DNA of 64,000 nt from ZC4RG35 sp964571765 (GTDB lineage Bacteria; Actinomycetota; Acidimicrobiia; Spongiisociales; ZC4RG35): assembly GCA_964571765.1 (NCBI GenBank), contig CAZNDH010000009.1:1-64000 (forward strand), written 5' to 3'. The notes below the pieces were generated by a model. The model did no database searches, had not been told where the DNA came from, and worked only from the letters and a program-made list of their open reading frames with translations. The translations under genes and the position numbers were made by a program. Positions 1 to 8,005 of this stretch are shown piece by piece (within the stretch, counting starts at the first letter, position 1; each line of letters opens with the position of its first letter).

Positions 1-86
1 GGAAGGACGTGCACTGCTGGCTTTTGGCACATTGTTCAGTTGTCAAGGAGCCCACGGCTCCGCATCTGATTCGAGTGTCAGACGGG
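1..86 (-). promoter_or_regulatory. Leader of a probable rRNA operon (runs off left edge)
   Basis: Read on the minus strand, positions 48-26 contain CCTTGACAACTGAACAATGT followed by GCC. This resembles the conserved 16S rRNA leader element of Actinobacteria and Firmicutes (the TTGAGAACTCAACAGTGTG-like antitermination region upstream of 16S). No coding sequence is convincing here. A strong promoter lies just upstream at 93-122, and the leader points out of the window, so the 16S gene probably begins a short way beyond base 1. The rRNA itself is not visible, so the assignment is inference from the leader. Confidence 0.6.
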
Positions 87-92
87 CCGGCG

Positions 93-122
93 ATTCTATC
101 GCGACCCCGATACAGACGACAA
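93..122 (-). promoter_or_regulatory. Probable rrn promoter
   Basis: On the minus strand a -35 hexamer TTGTCG (122-117), an 18-nt spacer and a -10 hexamer TAGAAT (98-93) form a good sigma-70/SigA-type promoter in the gap after tyrS. Transcription would start near 86 and run into the rRNA-type leader. The position between a terminator-like hairpin and that leader supports it. Confidence 0.55.
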
Positions 123-199
123 GCCGACGCGACCGCAATGCTGCGATCGTCGCCGGTGGGCGGATCGACCGGGCCCTCGCCCTGTCGTGATCGAATGAT

Positions 200-216
200 A
201 GCCACCCGAGGTGGCT
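200..216 (-). terminator. Terminator-like hairpin after tyrS
   Basis: A perfect 7-bp inverted repeat AGCCACC/GGTGGCT with a 3-nt loop lies 8 bases after the tyrS stop codon. The following bases on the minus strand (ATCATTC) are only weakly U-rich, so it is a poor intrinsic terminator, but it marks the end of the pheS-pheT-mpg-tyrS run. Confidence 0.4.
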
Positions 217-223
217 GTGCAAG

Positions 224-1408
224 TCAATCAACCAGACGCACGAACCGGCGTTTCCCGGCGCGCAGCGTCTTTGAGGCCAACATCGAGCGGGGGGTCTCGT
301 ATTCCCTCACCGGTTCATCTTCTGCACTGACCGCCCCCTGGTCGATGAGTCGGCGGGCCTCGCTTCCTGAGATCCCGAACACCTCTCGGAGAAGAGCCGG
401 CATGTTGATCGTCTCGTCGGGCGGTAGGCGGTGAGTCTCCACCTCGTCGGGCGTGCCTCCGTGTCGGAACACCCTGTCGAACGCCTCCTCCGCCTCGCGG
501 GCAGCTTCCTCGCCCCAGTAGAGGCCGACCACGTCCCGGGCGAGCCGACGTTTGACCTGGTTGGGGTGGAGATCGCCCGACTCCAGATCAGCCTCGATTC
601 TTTCGACCTCGGCCGGGTCGATATCGGCCGCCAGCCGGAGCCATTGGCCCATCGCCTCGTCGGGGATGCTCATCGTCTTGCCGAACATCTCCGCCGGAGC
701 CTCGTCGATACCGATGTAGTTGCCCAAGGACTGCCCCATACGGCGTTGCCCGTCGAGTCCCACCAGGATTGGCGTGGTCAGGGCGACCTGAGGCTCTTGA
801 CCGTACCTCTCTTGCACGCTGCGCCCCATCATCAGGTTCCACAGCTGATCGCTCCCCCCAAGCTCGACATCAGACTCGACGGCCACCGAGTCGTACCCCT
901 GGAACAAGGGGTAGAGGAACTCCATCACCGTGATAGGCGATCCCGACTGGTAGCGGTTGGCAAAGTCGGATCGCTCCAGCATCTGGGCCACCGTGGCGGA
1001 ACTGGTCAACTCGAGGAGGCCTGCCATGTCGAGCGATCCCAACCACTCCGAGTTCCGTCTTATCTCCAGGTTCTCCTGGGAGAGGATCTTCTTGAACTGA
1101 CCGAGGACGGCCTCGGCGTAACGATTGACTTCTGTTACGGAGAGGCGCCTCCGGGTGGCGTCTCTCTCTGAGGGGTCACCGACCTGGGCGGTGAAGTCTC
1201 CGATGATGAGCACCGCGGTGTGACCCAGGTCCTGGAAGTGACGCAGCTTACGTAAGACTACCGCCCAGCCCAGGGTGACGGCCGGGGCTGTGGGGTCGAC
1301 ACCCAGCTTGATCCGCAGCGGCCGGCCTTTGGCAAGCTTGGCCTCCAGCCCGTCGCCAGGGACTACCTGGTCGACGTACCTCAGGATCAGATCGAGGTCG
1401 GTGGACAT
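224..1408 (-). CDS. tyrS: Tyrosyl-tRNA synthetase
   Basis: Class I synthetase charging tRNA-Tyr, cytosolic, 394 aa. The start is the ATG at 1408, giving MSTDLDLILRY; the frame is open further upstream but only through sequence of the mpg gene. The Rossmann core is at about 30-230, with the conserved stretches IIGDFTAQVGDPS (68-80) and the tyrosine-site GGSDQLW (184-190). A C-terminal S4 RNA-binding domain lies at about 330-390. Both class I signatures are off consensus: TLGW (45-48) instead of HIGH, and RMGQS (223-227) instead of KMSKS. It follows mpg by 17 bp and is probably the last gene of the pheST transcript. The identity is secure from overall sequence. Confidence 0.95.
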   Translation of the reverse strand: MSTDLDLILRYVDQVVPGDGLEAKLAKGRPLRIKLGVDPTAPAVTLGWAVVLRKLRHFQDLGHTAVLIIGDFTAQVGDPSERDATRRRLSVTEVNRYAEAVLGQFKKILSQENLEIRRNSEWLGSLDMAGLLELTSSATVAQMLERSDFANRYQSGSPITVMEFLYPLFQGYDSVAVESDVELGGSDQLWNLMMGRSVQERYGQEPQVALTTPILVGLDGQRRMGQSLGNYIGIDEAPAEMFGKTMSIPDEAMGQWLRLAADIDPAEVERIEADLESGDLHPNQVKRRLARDVVGLYWGEEAAREAEEAFDRVFRHGGTPDEVETHRLPPDETINMPALLREVFGISGSEARRLIDQGAVSAEDEPVREYETPRSMLASKTLRAGKRRFVRLVD

Positions 1409-1425
1409 CGGGGAAGGGTAAACCG

Positions 1426-1998
1426 TCAGGCGTTTGCGGGAGTCGCGGCGACGAAACGCCAGGGCAGGTCGCGGGCCTTGGAAATGCCGATGCGCGGGGT
1501 GGAGACCACCAGCGACGGCGGATCCCCGGACTCCAACCACAACGGAGGGGCGCCGGCGAGGAGGTCGTGGCCGTCATGGGCGGTGACGATGGCCAGGGCT
1601 TGGCACACCTTGCCCGGGCCGTCGCTCAGCGAGGAACCCCTACCCCGGCGGCGTACCGCCACCGGCTCCCCTTCGACCACCTCACCAGCCCGGAGCAGAA
1701 TGGCCCATCCGACTCCTTCCGGACCGGTCGAGGTGTTGGCACAGTGGTGGATCCCGTAGGAGCGGTAGACATACAGGGTGCCGGGGCGGGAGAACATGGA
1801 TCGGTTGCGGCTGGTTGGGCCGCGGAAGGCGTGTGACGCCGGGTCCTCTGACCCTTTGTAAGCCTCGACTTCGGTGATCCGCAGCGTGACCCTCTCCCCA
1901 TCGACCAAGGACACCAGGCGACTTCCCAGGAGCCGGGGGGCTGCCTCCTCGGGTGGCCCGGCGAGGAGCTCCTCAAATTCGGTGATCCCGCCTCTCAT
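1426..1998 (-). CDS. mpg: 3-methyladenine DNA glycosylase (AAG/MPG family)
   Basis: Monofunctional base-excision glycosylase of the AAG family (190 aa, normal length ~190-210), which removes alkylated purines from DNA. The ITEVEAY stretch (41-47) carries the expected catalytic glutamate E45. It is followed by the family signatures SHAFRGPTSRN, LYVYRSYGIHHCAN and DGPGKVCQAL, and a C-terminal RIGISKARDLPWRF. Its ATG at 1998 overlaps the pheT stop as ATGA, so translation is probably coupled to pheT. The mpg-tyrS adjacency is also known in mycobacteria. Confidence 0.92.
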   Translation of the reverse strand: MRGGITEFEELLAGPPEEAAPRLLGSRLVSLVDGERVTLRITEVEAYKGSEDPASHAFRGPTSRNRSMFSRPGTLYVYRSYGIHHCANTSTGPEGVGWAILLRAGEVVEGEPVAVRRRGRGSSLSDGPGKVCQALAIVTAHDGHDLLAGAPPLWLESGDPPSLVVSTPRIGISKARDLPWRFVAATPANA

Positions 1999-4382
1999 CC
2001 GCCCCGTAGCCTGGCACCGATCGCCGTTGCCGCCTCGATCATCGCCTGGCGGTGGCCGGCAATCTCCTCGGGGCGCAGTGTCCGATCAGGTGCTCTCAGA
2101 CGGTACCGGATGGCCAGCGCCTTCTTCCCTTCCCCGAGTGACGGGTCACGGAACAAGTCGAAGACCCGGACCGACTCGACCATGCCCCTCACTGCCATTG
2201 TGGTAGCGGCGATGAGGTCTGCGGAGAGGGTCTCGTCGGAGACCACGAACGACAGGTCGAAATCGACATGAGGGAACACCGAGGGGCTGCGACCGAACAC
2301 CGGTGGGACCGGTTGGATGAGGGGGTCCAGATCGAGCTCGGCGACCGCAACCCGCCCGGGCAGGTCCCAAGACCGCGCCGCAGCCGGGCTGAGTTCGCCG
2401 ACCAAACCAATCACCGTGCCGTCGACGCTCACCTCTGCGGTCCGCCCTGGGTGGTGCCCAGGGGCGGCCACCGGGGTGAGGGCGGAGTCGACACCCATCT
2501 CCGTGGCGATCCGGGCCCAGATCCCCAAGGAAACCGCACCATCGGCGGCCAACCCGGACATCTCGATCGCCTCAGGCCCGATCCGACCGACCACCACCCA
2601 TGCGATACGGTCGACCTGGGTGGGCAGGCGAGGGTCCTGAGAATCGGGCACGGTGGAGAACACCTTGCCCGTCTCGAACAGCGCAACGTCTCCGGCTCCG
2701 TATGACAGGTTCCTCCGGACTGCGTTGAGCAGTCCAGGGAGCAGGGAGGGACGCAGCTTGCTCTCCTCCTCGTGCAATGGGTTCTTCACGGTGAGGAGGC
2801 CTTCCGGTGCGGTGGCAAGGCCGAGGGCGCCGAGATCGGGGACCGCCACGAACGGGAGGTTGATCGCCTGGGACAATCCCAGACCGGCGAGGACGTCACG
2901 AAGACGCCTCAGCCGGCGCTGGGAAGGATCGAGGCCCCCGGCCGAGCCGGTCGGAAGCGTCGGCTCGAAGTGGTCGTATCCGTGGATCCTTGCCACTTCC
3001 TCCACCAGGTCGGCAGGCCGGGAGATGTCGGGCCGGAAGGTCGGCACCACCACTTCCAGTGGGTCGTCTCCGACCACTTCCATGCCCAACCGTTCCAGGA
3101 TGGAGCGCACCTCCTCGACGGTGAATCCCGGGCCGAGAAGCTGCTCGACATGACCGAGTCGGAGGACCACGGTGACCGGCGCCGCCGGCGTGGCGATCTC
3201 GTCGACCCCGCCCTCGAGGACGCGGCCGCCGGTGAGCTCGGCGACCAGGGCGCAAGCCCTCCGGTTGGCCAGGTCGGTGAGGTTGGGGTCGACGCCCCTC
3301 TCGAAGCGGGTCGATGCCTCCGACCTGAGGTCGTGGCGCCGGGCCATGTACATGATGGTTGGAGGATCCCAGGAGGCGGCTTCCATCAGGACACGAGTGG
3401 TCCCAGACGTGACCTCGCTGCGGGCCCCCCCCATGGTGCCTGACATCGAGGTGGGACCCGCGTCGTCGTAGATGATCAGATCCTCGCTGTCCAGATCTCG
3501 GGTCTCTCCATCGAGAGTGGTCAGTCTCTCCCCGGCCCGGGCGGGATGGATGACCAGTACCTGGCCGGTGATGGTGTCGGCGTCGAAAGCATGCAGTGGT
3601 TGGCCGACCTCGAGCATCACATAATTGGTCACATCCACCACGTTGGAAATCGGGCGGACGCCTGCCTTGACCAGCCGGTGACGCACCCACAGCGGTGACG
3701 GAGCCACCACCACCTCGGTTATCTCCCGGGCGGTGAACCGCCGGCATCCCTCGGGATCCTGGACCTCGACCCGAATTCGGGTCTCACCCGAAACCGTCGC
3801 CAGCGCGCGCTCCGGTACCTGCCAGGGCACTGAGTAATGGGCGCCGAGATCACGGGCGATGCCGGCCAGTGACATCACATCCGGCCTGTTGGGCGTGATC
3901 GCCACGTCGAAGACGACGTCGGGCAGCTCGACGAGCTCGGAAAGGGGCCTGCCCAAGTCGGGTTTGTCGACGAGGACCAGGATGCCGGTGTGGTCATCAC
4001 CAAGTCCAAGCTCCCTTTCCGAGCAGATCATCCCGTTGGAGGTCACGCCCCTGATCTGGCGCCTCCCGACCTCGAAGCCACCGGGGAGCACCGCCCCTGG
4101 CCGGGCCACGGCCACCCTGGCGCCAGCCTCGAAATTCCAGGCTCCACAGACGATCTGATCGGGACCATCTCCCATATCGACGTGGCAAACCCGGATCCGG
4201 TCGGCATCTGGATGGGGCGCGATCCGGGACACCTCCCCGACAACAACATCCGTCCAATCGGCCTCGAGCCGCTCCACTCCCTCGACCTCGTGGCCCAGCA
4301 TGGTGAGCACCCGAGCAAGCTCATCGGGATCGGAGGTGGGAAGCGTGATGAACTCCTCCAGCCATCGCAGTGAGACCTTCAT
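1995..4382 (-). CDS. pheT: Phenylalanyl-tRNA synthetase beta subunit
   Basis: Large subunit of the alpha2-beta2 PheRS, 795 aa, full length. It has the usual order: an N-terminal tRNA-binding OB fold (about 40-150, VVVGEVSRIAPHPDADRI), the B3/B4 editing domain (about 210-380, with the TRFERGVD stretch), the B5 domain (about 400-470), a catalytic-like core, and a C-terminal ferredoxin-like anticodon-binding (FDX-ACB) domain (about 700-795). The ATG at 4382 overlaps the pheS stop by ATGA, so the two subunits are coupled in translation. Confidence 0.97.
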   Translation of the reverse strand: MKVSLRWLEEFITLPTSDPDELARVLTMLGHEVEGVERLEADWTDVVVGEVSRIAPHPDADRIRVCHVDMGDGPDQIVCGAWNFEAGARVAVARPGAVLPGGFEVGRRQIRGVTSNGMICSERELGLGDDHTGILVLVDKPDLGRPLSELVELPDVVFDVAITPNRPDVMSLAGIARDLGAHYSVPWQVPERALATVSGETRIRVEVQDPEGCRRFTAREITEVVVAPSPLWVRHRLVKAGVRPISNVVDVTNYVMLEVGQPLHAFDADTITGQVLVIHPARAGERLTTLDGETRDLDSEDLIIYDDAGPTSMSGTMGGARSEVTSGTTRVLMEAASWDPPTIMYMARRHDLRSEASTRFERGVDPNLTDLANRRACALVAELTGGRVLEGGVDEIATPAAPVTVVLRLGHVEQLLGPGFTVEEVRSILERLGMEVVGDDPLEVVVPTFRPDISRPADLVEEVARIHGYDHFEPTLPTGSAGGLDPSQRRLRRLRDVLAGLGLSQAINLPFVAVPDLGALGLATAPEGLLTVKNPLHEEESKLRPSLLPGLLNAVRRNLSYGAGDVALFETGKVFSTVPDSQDPRLPTQVDRIAWVVVGRIGPEAIEMSGLAADGAVSLGIWARIATEMGVDSALTPVAAPGHHPGRTAEVSVDGTVIGLVGELSPAAARSWDLPGRVAVAELDLDPLIQPVPPVFGRSPSVFPHVDFDLSFVVSDETLSADLIAATTMAVRGMVESVRVFDLFRDPSLGEGKKALAIRYRLRAPDRTLRPEEIAGHRQAMIEAATAIGARLRGG

Positions 4383-5428
4383 CGGAATTGGCCCAGGAAT
4401 CGGACGTCGTTGTCGATGAAGTGACGGATCGACGCGATGCCATGGCGGACCATTGCCAGCCGCTCCGGCCCCATCCCAAAGGCAAAACCGCTCAGTTCCT
4501 CGGGGTCATAACCGGCGACCTCGAGCACGTTGGGGTCGACCATCCCGCAACCCAGCATCTCCAACCAGCCGGCGCCGCCACACACTCGACATCCGGGCAC
4601 CCCTCCGTCACAGGCGAAGCAGGAGACGTCGAGCTCGGCACTGGGCTCGGTGAAGGGGAAGAAGGAGGGGCGAAGACGCACCGTGGTCGCCGGCCCGAAG
4701 AACTCCCGGGCGAAGTGGAGCAAGGTGCCCTTGAGATCCCCCAGGGTGATCCCCCGATCGACGGCAAGCCCTTCGACTTGGTGAAAGACCGGAAGGTGGG
4801 TGGCATCGATGGTGTCGGTGCGGTAGGTCCGCCCCGGGACGACTATGTATACCGGCGGCGGATTTGATTCCATCCAGCGCGCCTGCACCGGGGAGGTCTG
4901 GGTACGCAGCAGGACCTCGTCGGCAGGTTCGCCCCATTCGAGGTACATGGTGTCCGACTCCAACCGGGCCGGATGGGTTTTCGGGGTGTTGAGGGCGTCG
5001 AAGTTGTACCAGGCGAGCTCAGCCTCCGGGCCGTCGGCGACCCGGTAGCCGAGGCCGATGAAGATGTCGACCACCTCGTCGATGGTCTGCTGGATGATGT
5101 GGATCGCCCCCCGGGGAAACTCCGTAATGCCCATGGTGACGTCGATGGCATCGTCCTGGAGCTCCAACGACTCCTCGTCGGCCTCGAGTTGTCGGCGTCG
5201 ATCGTCGATGAGCCGCATGATGGTGGTTGTCACCTCATTGAGGCTGGAGCCAACCGCCGGCCGCTGATCGGGATCGAGATCACCCATGGCGCGTCGGACA
5301 TCTCCCACCCTGGAGCTCTTACCCAGGAGCGTGGACTCGACCTGGTCGAGCTCCGCCAAGGTCCCCGCACCAGCGACCAGAGCGGGGGCGTCGGCGAGCG
5401 CTGTCTCTAGCTCGGATAGTGGGTCCAT
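4379..5428 (-). CDS. pheS: Phenylalanyl-tRNA synthetase alpha subunit
   Basis: Class II catalytic subunit of PheRS, 349 aa. An N-terminal helical arm (1-90) precedes the catalytic core. The core has motif 2-like sequence around RTQTSPVQARWM, a Cys-rich zinc-type insertion (CFACDGGVPGCRVCGG), and motif 3 GFAFGMGPERLAMVRHGI near the C-terminus. The gene begins the pheS-pheT-mpg-tyrS group. A 75-bp gap separates it from the SpoU methyltransferase gene upstream, so it may also be read from the rplT transcript. Confidence 0.97.
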   Translation of the reverse strand: MDPLSELETALADAPALVAGAGTLAELDQVESTLLGKSSRVGDVRRAMGDLDPDQRPAVGSSLNEVTTTIMRLIDDRRRQLEADEESLELQDDAIDVTMGITEFPRGAIHIIQQTIDEVVDIFIGLGYRVADGPEAELAWYNFDALNTPKTHPARLESDTMYLEWGEPADEVLLRTQTSPVQARWMESNPPPVYIVVPGRTYRTDTIDATHLPVFHQVEGLAVDRGITLGDLKGTLLHFAREFFGPATTVRLRPSFFPFTEPSAELDVSCFACDGGVPGCRVCGGAGWLEMLGCGMVDPNVLEVAGYDPEELSGFAFGMGPERLAMVRHGIASIRHFIDNDVRFLGQFR

Positions 5429-5503
5429 AGACGCCGGCAGGTTAGATGCTCGAGAGGGAGCTGCCGATGAGGTCGACCTGGCTCGGGCCGGACCCGGTCG
5501 CCA

Positions 5504-6238
5504 TCAACGGAGGCTGAGCTCGTAGACCACGATCCCGGCAGCGACACCGGCATTGAGGCTCTCGGTGCCTCCGGGCATGGGGATGGTGACCTGGACGTCG
5601 CATTCGGCGGCGACCTCGTCGGGCAGGCCGGCGGCCTCGTCTCCCACCAGAACGGCATAGGGCCCGCTGCTCACCTCCGATGGGGGCATCCCCCCCTCGA
5701 CCACGGTGGCGACGGTGGTCCAGCCAATGAGCTCATCCAGATCGTCCAACCTGAGCACGGTGGTCCGAAAGTGCCCTCCCGAGCCTCCCCGCAACGTCTT
5801 GGGGGACCAGGGGTCGGCAGAGCCCGGCGTGTAGGCCACGCCCCATCCGAAAGCTGCTGCGGTTCGGATGAGCGCCCCCAGGTTTCCCGGTTCGGACAGT
5901 CCGTGGGCGACGAGGAGATTGCCCAGATAGCCGGTGTCGTCGGGGGGGATGGGTATCACCGCCACCGGGCCTCGAGGGGTCTTGGTATCGGCCAGTCGGG
6001 CAAGGGCGGCCTCGTCGACGGCTATCACCTCGAAGCCGTGGGTATCGCCGACCGAGAACGTGGCCCGGTCTTCGGGCAAGGCGAAGACAGTCTCGACGGG
6101 CACCCCGGCCTCCAGCGCCTCCTCGAGGAGGTGGGGGCCCTCGATGAGGGTCTGGCCCGACTGGCGGCGATGACGTGACCTTTGGAGGCGAGCCGCCTCG
6201 ACCACCCTCTGGTTGCGGGGGCCGTGCGGCTCCGCCAT
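5504..6238 (-). CDS. SpoU/TrmH-family RNA 2'-O-methyltransferase
   Basis: SPOUT methyltransferase of 244 aa, likely acting on 23S rRNA. An N-terminal substrate-binding domain (about 1-95) precedes the knotted SpoU core: SEPGNLGALIRTAAAFG (motif 1), VGDEAAGLPDEV (motif 2) and IPMPGGTESLNAGVAAGIV (motif 3). It sits directly after rplT, with its ATG sharing one base with the rplT stop (TGATG). This is the same neighbourhood as mycobacterial tsnR. The exact target nucleotide cannot be read from the sequence. Confidence 0.9.
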   Translation of the reverse strand: MAEPHGPRNQRVVEAARLQRSRHRRQSGQTLIEGPHLLEEALEAGVPVETVFALPEDRATFSVGDTHGFEVIAVDEAALARLADTKTPRGPVAVIPIPPDDTGYLGNLLVAHGLSEPGNLGALIRTAAAFGWGVAYTPGSADPWSPKTLRGGSGGHFRTTVLRLDDLDELIGWTTVATVVEGGMPPSEVSSGPYAVLVGDEAAGLPDEVAAECDVQVTIPMPGGTESLNAGVAAGIVVYELSLR

Positions 6239-6588
6239 CAGCCCTTCTTGGCTACCTCGACCAGGTGGGAGAACGCCTGGGGGTCGTTCACAGCCATCTC
6301 GGCGAGCATCTTGCGGTCGACTTCGATCTCAGCTGCCTTGAGCCCGGCGATCAACTGGTTGTAGGTGGTTCCGTTTTGCCGGGCGGCAGCGTTGATCCTG
6401 GCGATCCACAGCCGACGGAACTCACCCTTACGGGCGCGCCGATCGCGGTAAGAATCCTGGAGCGCATGCATCACCTGCTCGTTGGCGGTGCGGTAACGAC
6501 GGCTCCTGGCTCCCTTGTAGCCCTTGGCCTTGTCGAGGACCTTCTTGTGCGACTTCTTGGCGTGTACCGCCCTCTTCACACGTGCCAT
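6238..6588 (-). CDS. rplT: Ribosomal protein L20
   Basis: 50S protein L20 (116 aa, normal size), an early 23S rRNA-binding assembly protein. It has the very basic N-terminal extension (MARVKRAVHAKKSHKKVL) and the globular C-terminal part (YNQLIAGLKAAEIEVDRKML). It is third in infC-rpmI-rplT, 12 bp after rpmI, and is translationally coupled to the downstream methyltransferase. In several bacteria L20 or IF3 represses this operon; the leader upstream of infC is a candidate control site. Confidence 0.98.
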   Translation of the reverse strand: MARVKRAVHAKKSHKKVLDKAKGYKGARSRRYRTANEQVMHALQDSYRDRRARKGEFRRLWIARINAAARQNGTTYNQLIAGLKAAEIEVDRKMLAEMAVNDPQAFSHLVEVAKKG

Positions 6589-6600
6589 GGGGAACCTTCC

Positions 6601-6795
6601 TCAACGTCCCAGCTGCTTCTTGATCACCTTGGCGTCGCCGGGGGCCATCTCGACCTCGCCGGCTCGACGCCGGTAGGTGGCCTTGCCCTTGGCCAGGCGC
6701 AGATGACCGCGCCCCGACTGGCGGCGCATGATCTTGCCGCTGCCGGTAACCCGGACTCTCTTCTTAGCGCCGCTGTGGGTCTTCATCTTGGGCAC
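6601..6795 (-). CDS. rpmI: Ribosomal protein L35
   Basis: 50S protein L35, 64 aa, identified by the typical start MPKMKTHSGAKKRVRVTGSG and strongly basic composition. The start is GTG, preceded by an AGGAGG ribosome-binding site with 5-nt spacing. It lies 9 bp after infC in the conserved infC-rpmI-rplT operon. Confidence 0.97.
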   Translation of the reverse strand: MPKMKTHSGAKKRVRVTGSGKIMRRQSGRGHLRLAKGKATYRRRAGEVEMAPGDAKVIKKQLGR

Positions 6796-6804
6796 GGCGT
6801 CCTC

Positions 6805-7356
6805 CTATTCCTCACTCTCGTCTTCACGGTCGACGGCGACGGCCTTCGCCCTCCTCACCGGAGCCAGCACCATCGACATCGAGTTCCCCTCCAGCTTGGG
6901 GATCTGCTCGACGACCCCGTGGTCGGCCAACTCGGCGGCGAGACGGTCCATGAGGTCCCTGCCGAATGAGGGGCGCTCATTCTCACGCCCCCGGAATCGG
7001 ATCGTGACCTTCACCTTGTCGTGATCATCGAGGAAGGTTGCGGCCTTCCGTTTGGTGATATCGAAGTCGTGGTCTCCGATGCGCACCTTCATCCGCAGCT
7101 CTTTGATGTTGGTCCGAGTTTGCTTCTTGCGAGCTTCACGCTGTTTGACGGACTGTTCGTACTTGTATCTTCCGTAGTCCATCAGCCGGCACACCGGGGG
7201 TTTGGCATTGGGCGCCACTTCGACCAGGTCGAGGTCCAGTTGCTCGGCGAGCCACAAGGCCTCGTTGATCTTCTTGACACCTATTTGCTGTCCGTCGGGT
7301 GCCACCACCAGGACCTCTTTCGCCCTGATGGCTCCATTCACTCGCAATTCGCTGAT
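6805..7356 (-). CDS. infC: Translation initiation factor IF-3 (AUC start)
   Basis: IF3, 183 aa, which monitors start-codon choice on the 30S subunit. The N-domain (about 1-75) has VNGAIRAKEVLVV and LDLVEVAPNAKPPVCRLMDYG; the C-domain (about 85-170) has KELRMKVRIGDHDF and KVKVTIRFRGRE. No ATG, GTG or TTG fits. A perfect GGAGGT (7368-7363) lies 6 nt before ATC at 7356, which starts exactly where other IF3 proteins begin (ISELRVNGAIR). Longer readings would have to pass through the terminator hairpin upstream. A rare AUU or AUC start that IF3 itself discriminates against is the known autoregulation device of infC in other bacteria. Confidence 0.93.
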   Translation of the reverse strand: MSELRVNGAIRAKEVLVVAPDGQQIGVKKINEALWLAEQLDLDLVEVAPNAKPPVCRLMDYGRYKYEQSVKQREARKKQTRTNIKELRMKVRIGDHDFDITKRKAATFLDDHDKVKVTIRFRGRENERPSFGRDLMDRLAAELADHGVVEQIPKLEGNSMSMVLAPVRRAKAVAVDREDESEE

Positions 7357-7368
7357 GCGGTTACCTCC
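7354..7368 (-). promoter_or_regulatory. infC ribosome-binding site with AUC start codon
   Basis: Minus-strand GGAGGT (7368-7363), spacer AACCGC, then ATC (7356-7354). This is the strongest possible Shine-Dalgarno match at ideal spacing in front of a non-canonical start codon, as expected for IF3 autoregulation at initiation. Confidence 0.8.
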
Positions 7369-7378
7369 ATTGTCATGG

Positions 7379-7405
7379 AAAAAGCAGCAGGGAAAACCCT
7401 GCTGC
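7379..7405 (-). terminator. Intrinsic terminator in the infC leader (attenuator)
   Basis: A perfect 9-bp stem GCAGCAGGG/CCCTGCTGC with a TTTT loop is followed at once by TTTTT on the minus strand. It lies 11 nt before the infC Shine-Dalgarno and inside the transcribed leader, so it looks like a transcription attenuator rather than the end of ribH. Further hairpins lie upstream at 7411-7424 (GCCGG/CCGGC) and 7463-7478 (GGAAGC/GCTTCC). The loop side CTCTGC of the latter could pair with GCAGGG of the terminator stem as an antiterminator, which is inference. Confidence 0.7.
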
Positions 7406-7503
7406 CACGCGCCGGATTTCCGGCTCTCTGGAACCACGGCTCACCTTGCGATGGCCGGGTGGGGAAGCAGAGGCTTCCGCTCTTGCCGTTGGTTGTGCCC
7501 TCG

Positions 7504-7512
7504 ATGATACCA
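7504..7512 (-). promoter_or_regulatory. Candidate extended -10 promoter of infC
   Basis: Minus-strand TGGTATCAT, an extended -10 (TG-N-TATCAT), lies right after the ribH stop codon. No good -35 is visible. Transcription from about 7497 would give a leader of roughly 140 nt carrying three hairpins before infC. Confidence 0.4.
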
Positions 7513-7513
7513 G

Positions 7514-8005
7514 TCACCCGGAGAAAGTCTCCCTGCTCACCGCTCGGTCTGCCAAGGCGGCGATGGTGTTGGCCGCCGCCACTGCGGTTTCCACCGCCTC
7601 GCTTCCCCGGTTTGCTGCTCCCGGCAGGGAACGCTCCACTGCCTGGTCTGGGTCATGGACGGCGAGAATGGCGTTGGCCACCGGTGACCCGGTGTCGAGA
7701 GCCACCCGGGAGAGGCCCGCCGCCGACTCCCGGATCACGATGTCGTAATGGTCGGTCTCACCCTTTATCACGGTGGCGATGGCGACCACCGCGTCACAAC
7801 CTGCGCCGACCAGGTGCAAGGCGGCCACCGGCAGCTCCAGGGCGCCCGACACCCGGGCAACGGTGACCTCGGCTACCTCGAGCTCCTCGCAGCGCCGCAG
7901 CGCTCCGTCGAGGAGCCGATCGGTGATCGTCCGGTTCCAGGAGGCCACCGCCACGCCGAGGTGGACACCGGCCCCCGCCAGCGAGCCTTCTACCTGGCGA
8001 ATCAC
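7514..8005 (-). CDS. ribH: 6,7-dimethyl-8-ribityllumazine synthase
   Basis: Lumazine synthase, the penultimate riboflavin step, joining ribitylaminopyrimidine with dihydroxybutanone phosphate. 163 aa, usual length. The start is the GTG at 8005, overlapping the ribBA stop as GTGA; the frame is open further upstream only as a shadow of ribBA. Signatures: VAVASWNRTITDRLLDGA at the N-terminus, GALELPVAA, and the substrate loop VIKGETDHYDIV. It is the last gene of ribD-ribE-ribBA-ribH. Confidence 0.96.
   Translation of the reverse strand: MIRQVEGSLAGAGVHLGVAVASWNRTITDRLLDGALRRCEELEVAEVTVARVSGALELPVAALHLVGAGCDAVVAIATVIKGETDHYDIVIRESAAGLSRVALDTGSPVANAILAVHDPDQAVERSLPGAANRGSEAVETAVAAANTIAALADRAVSRETFSG

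Noticed and set aside
7357..7437. Longer IF3 beginning at 7437
   Set aside because: It would translate through the terminator hairpin and adds residues absent from the family; the SD and AUC at 7356 fit far better.
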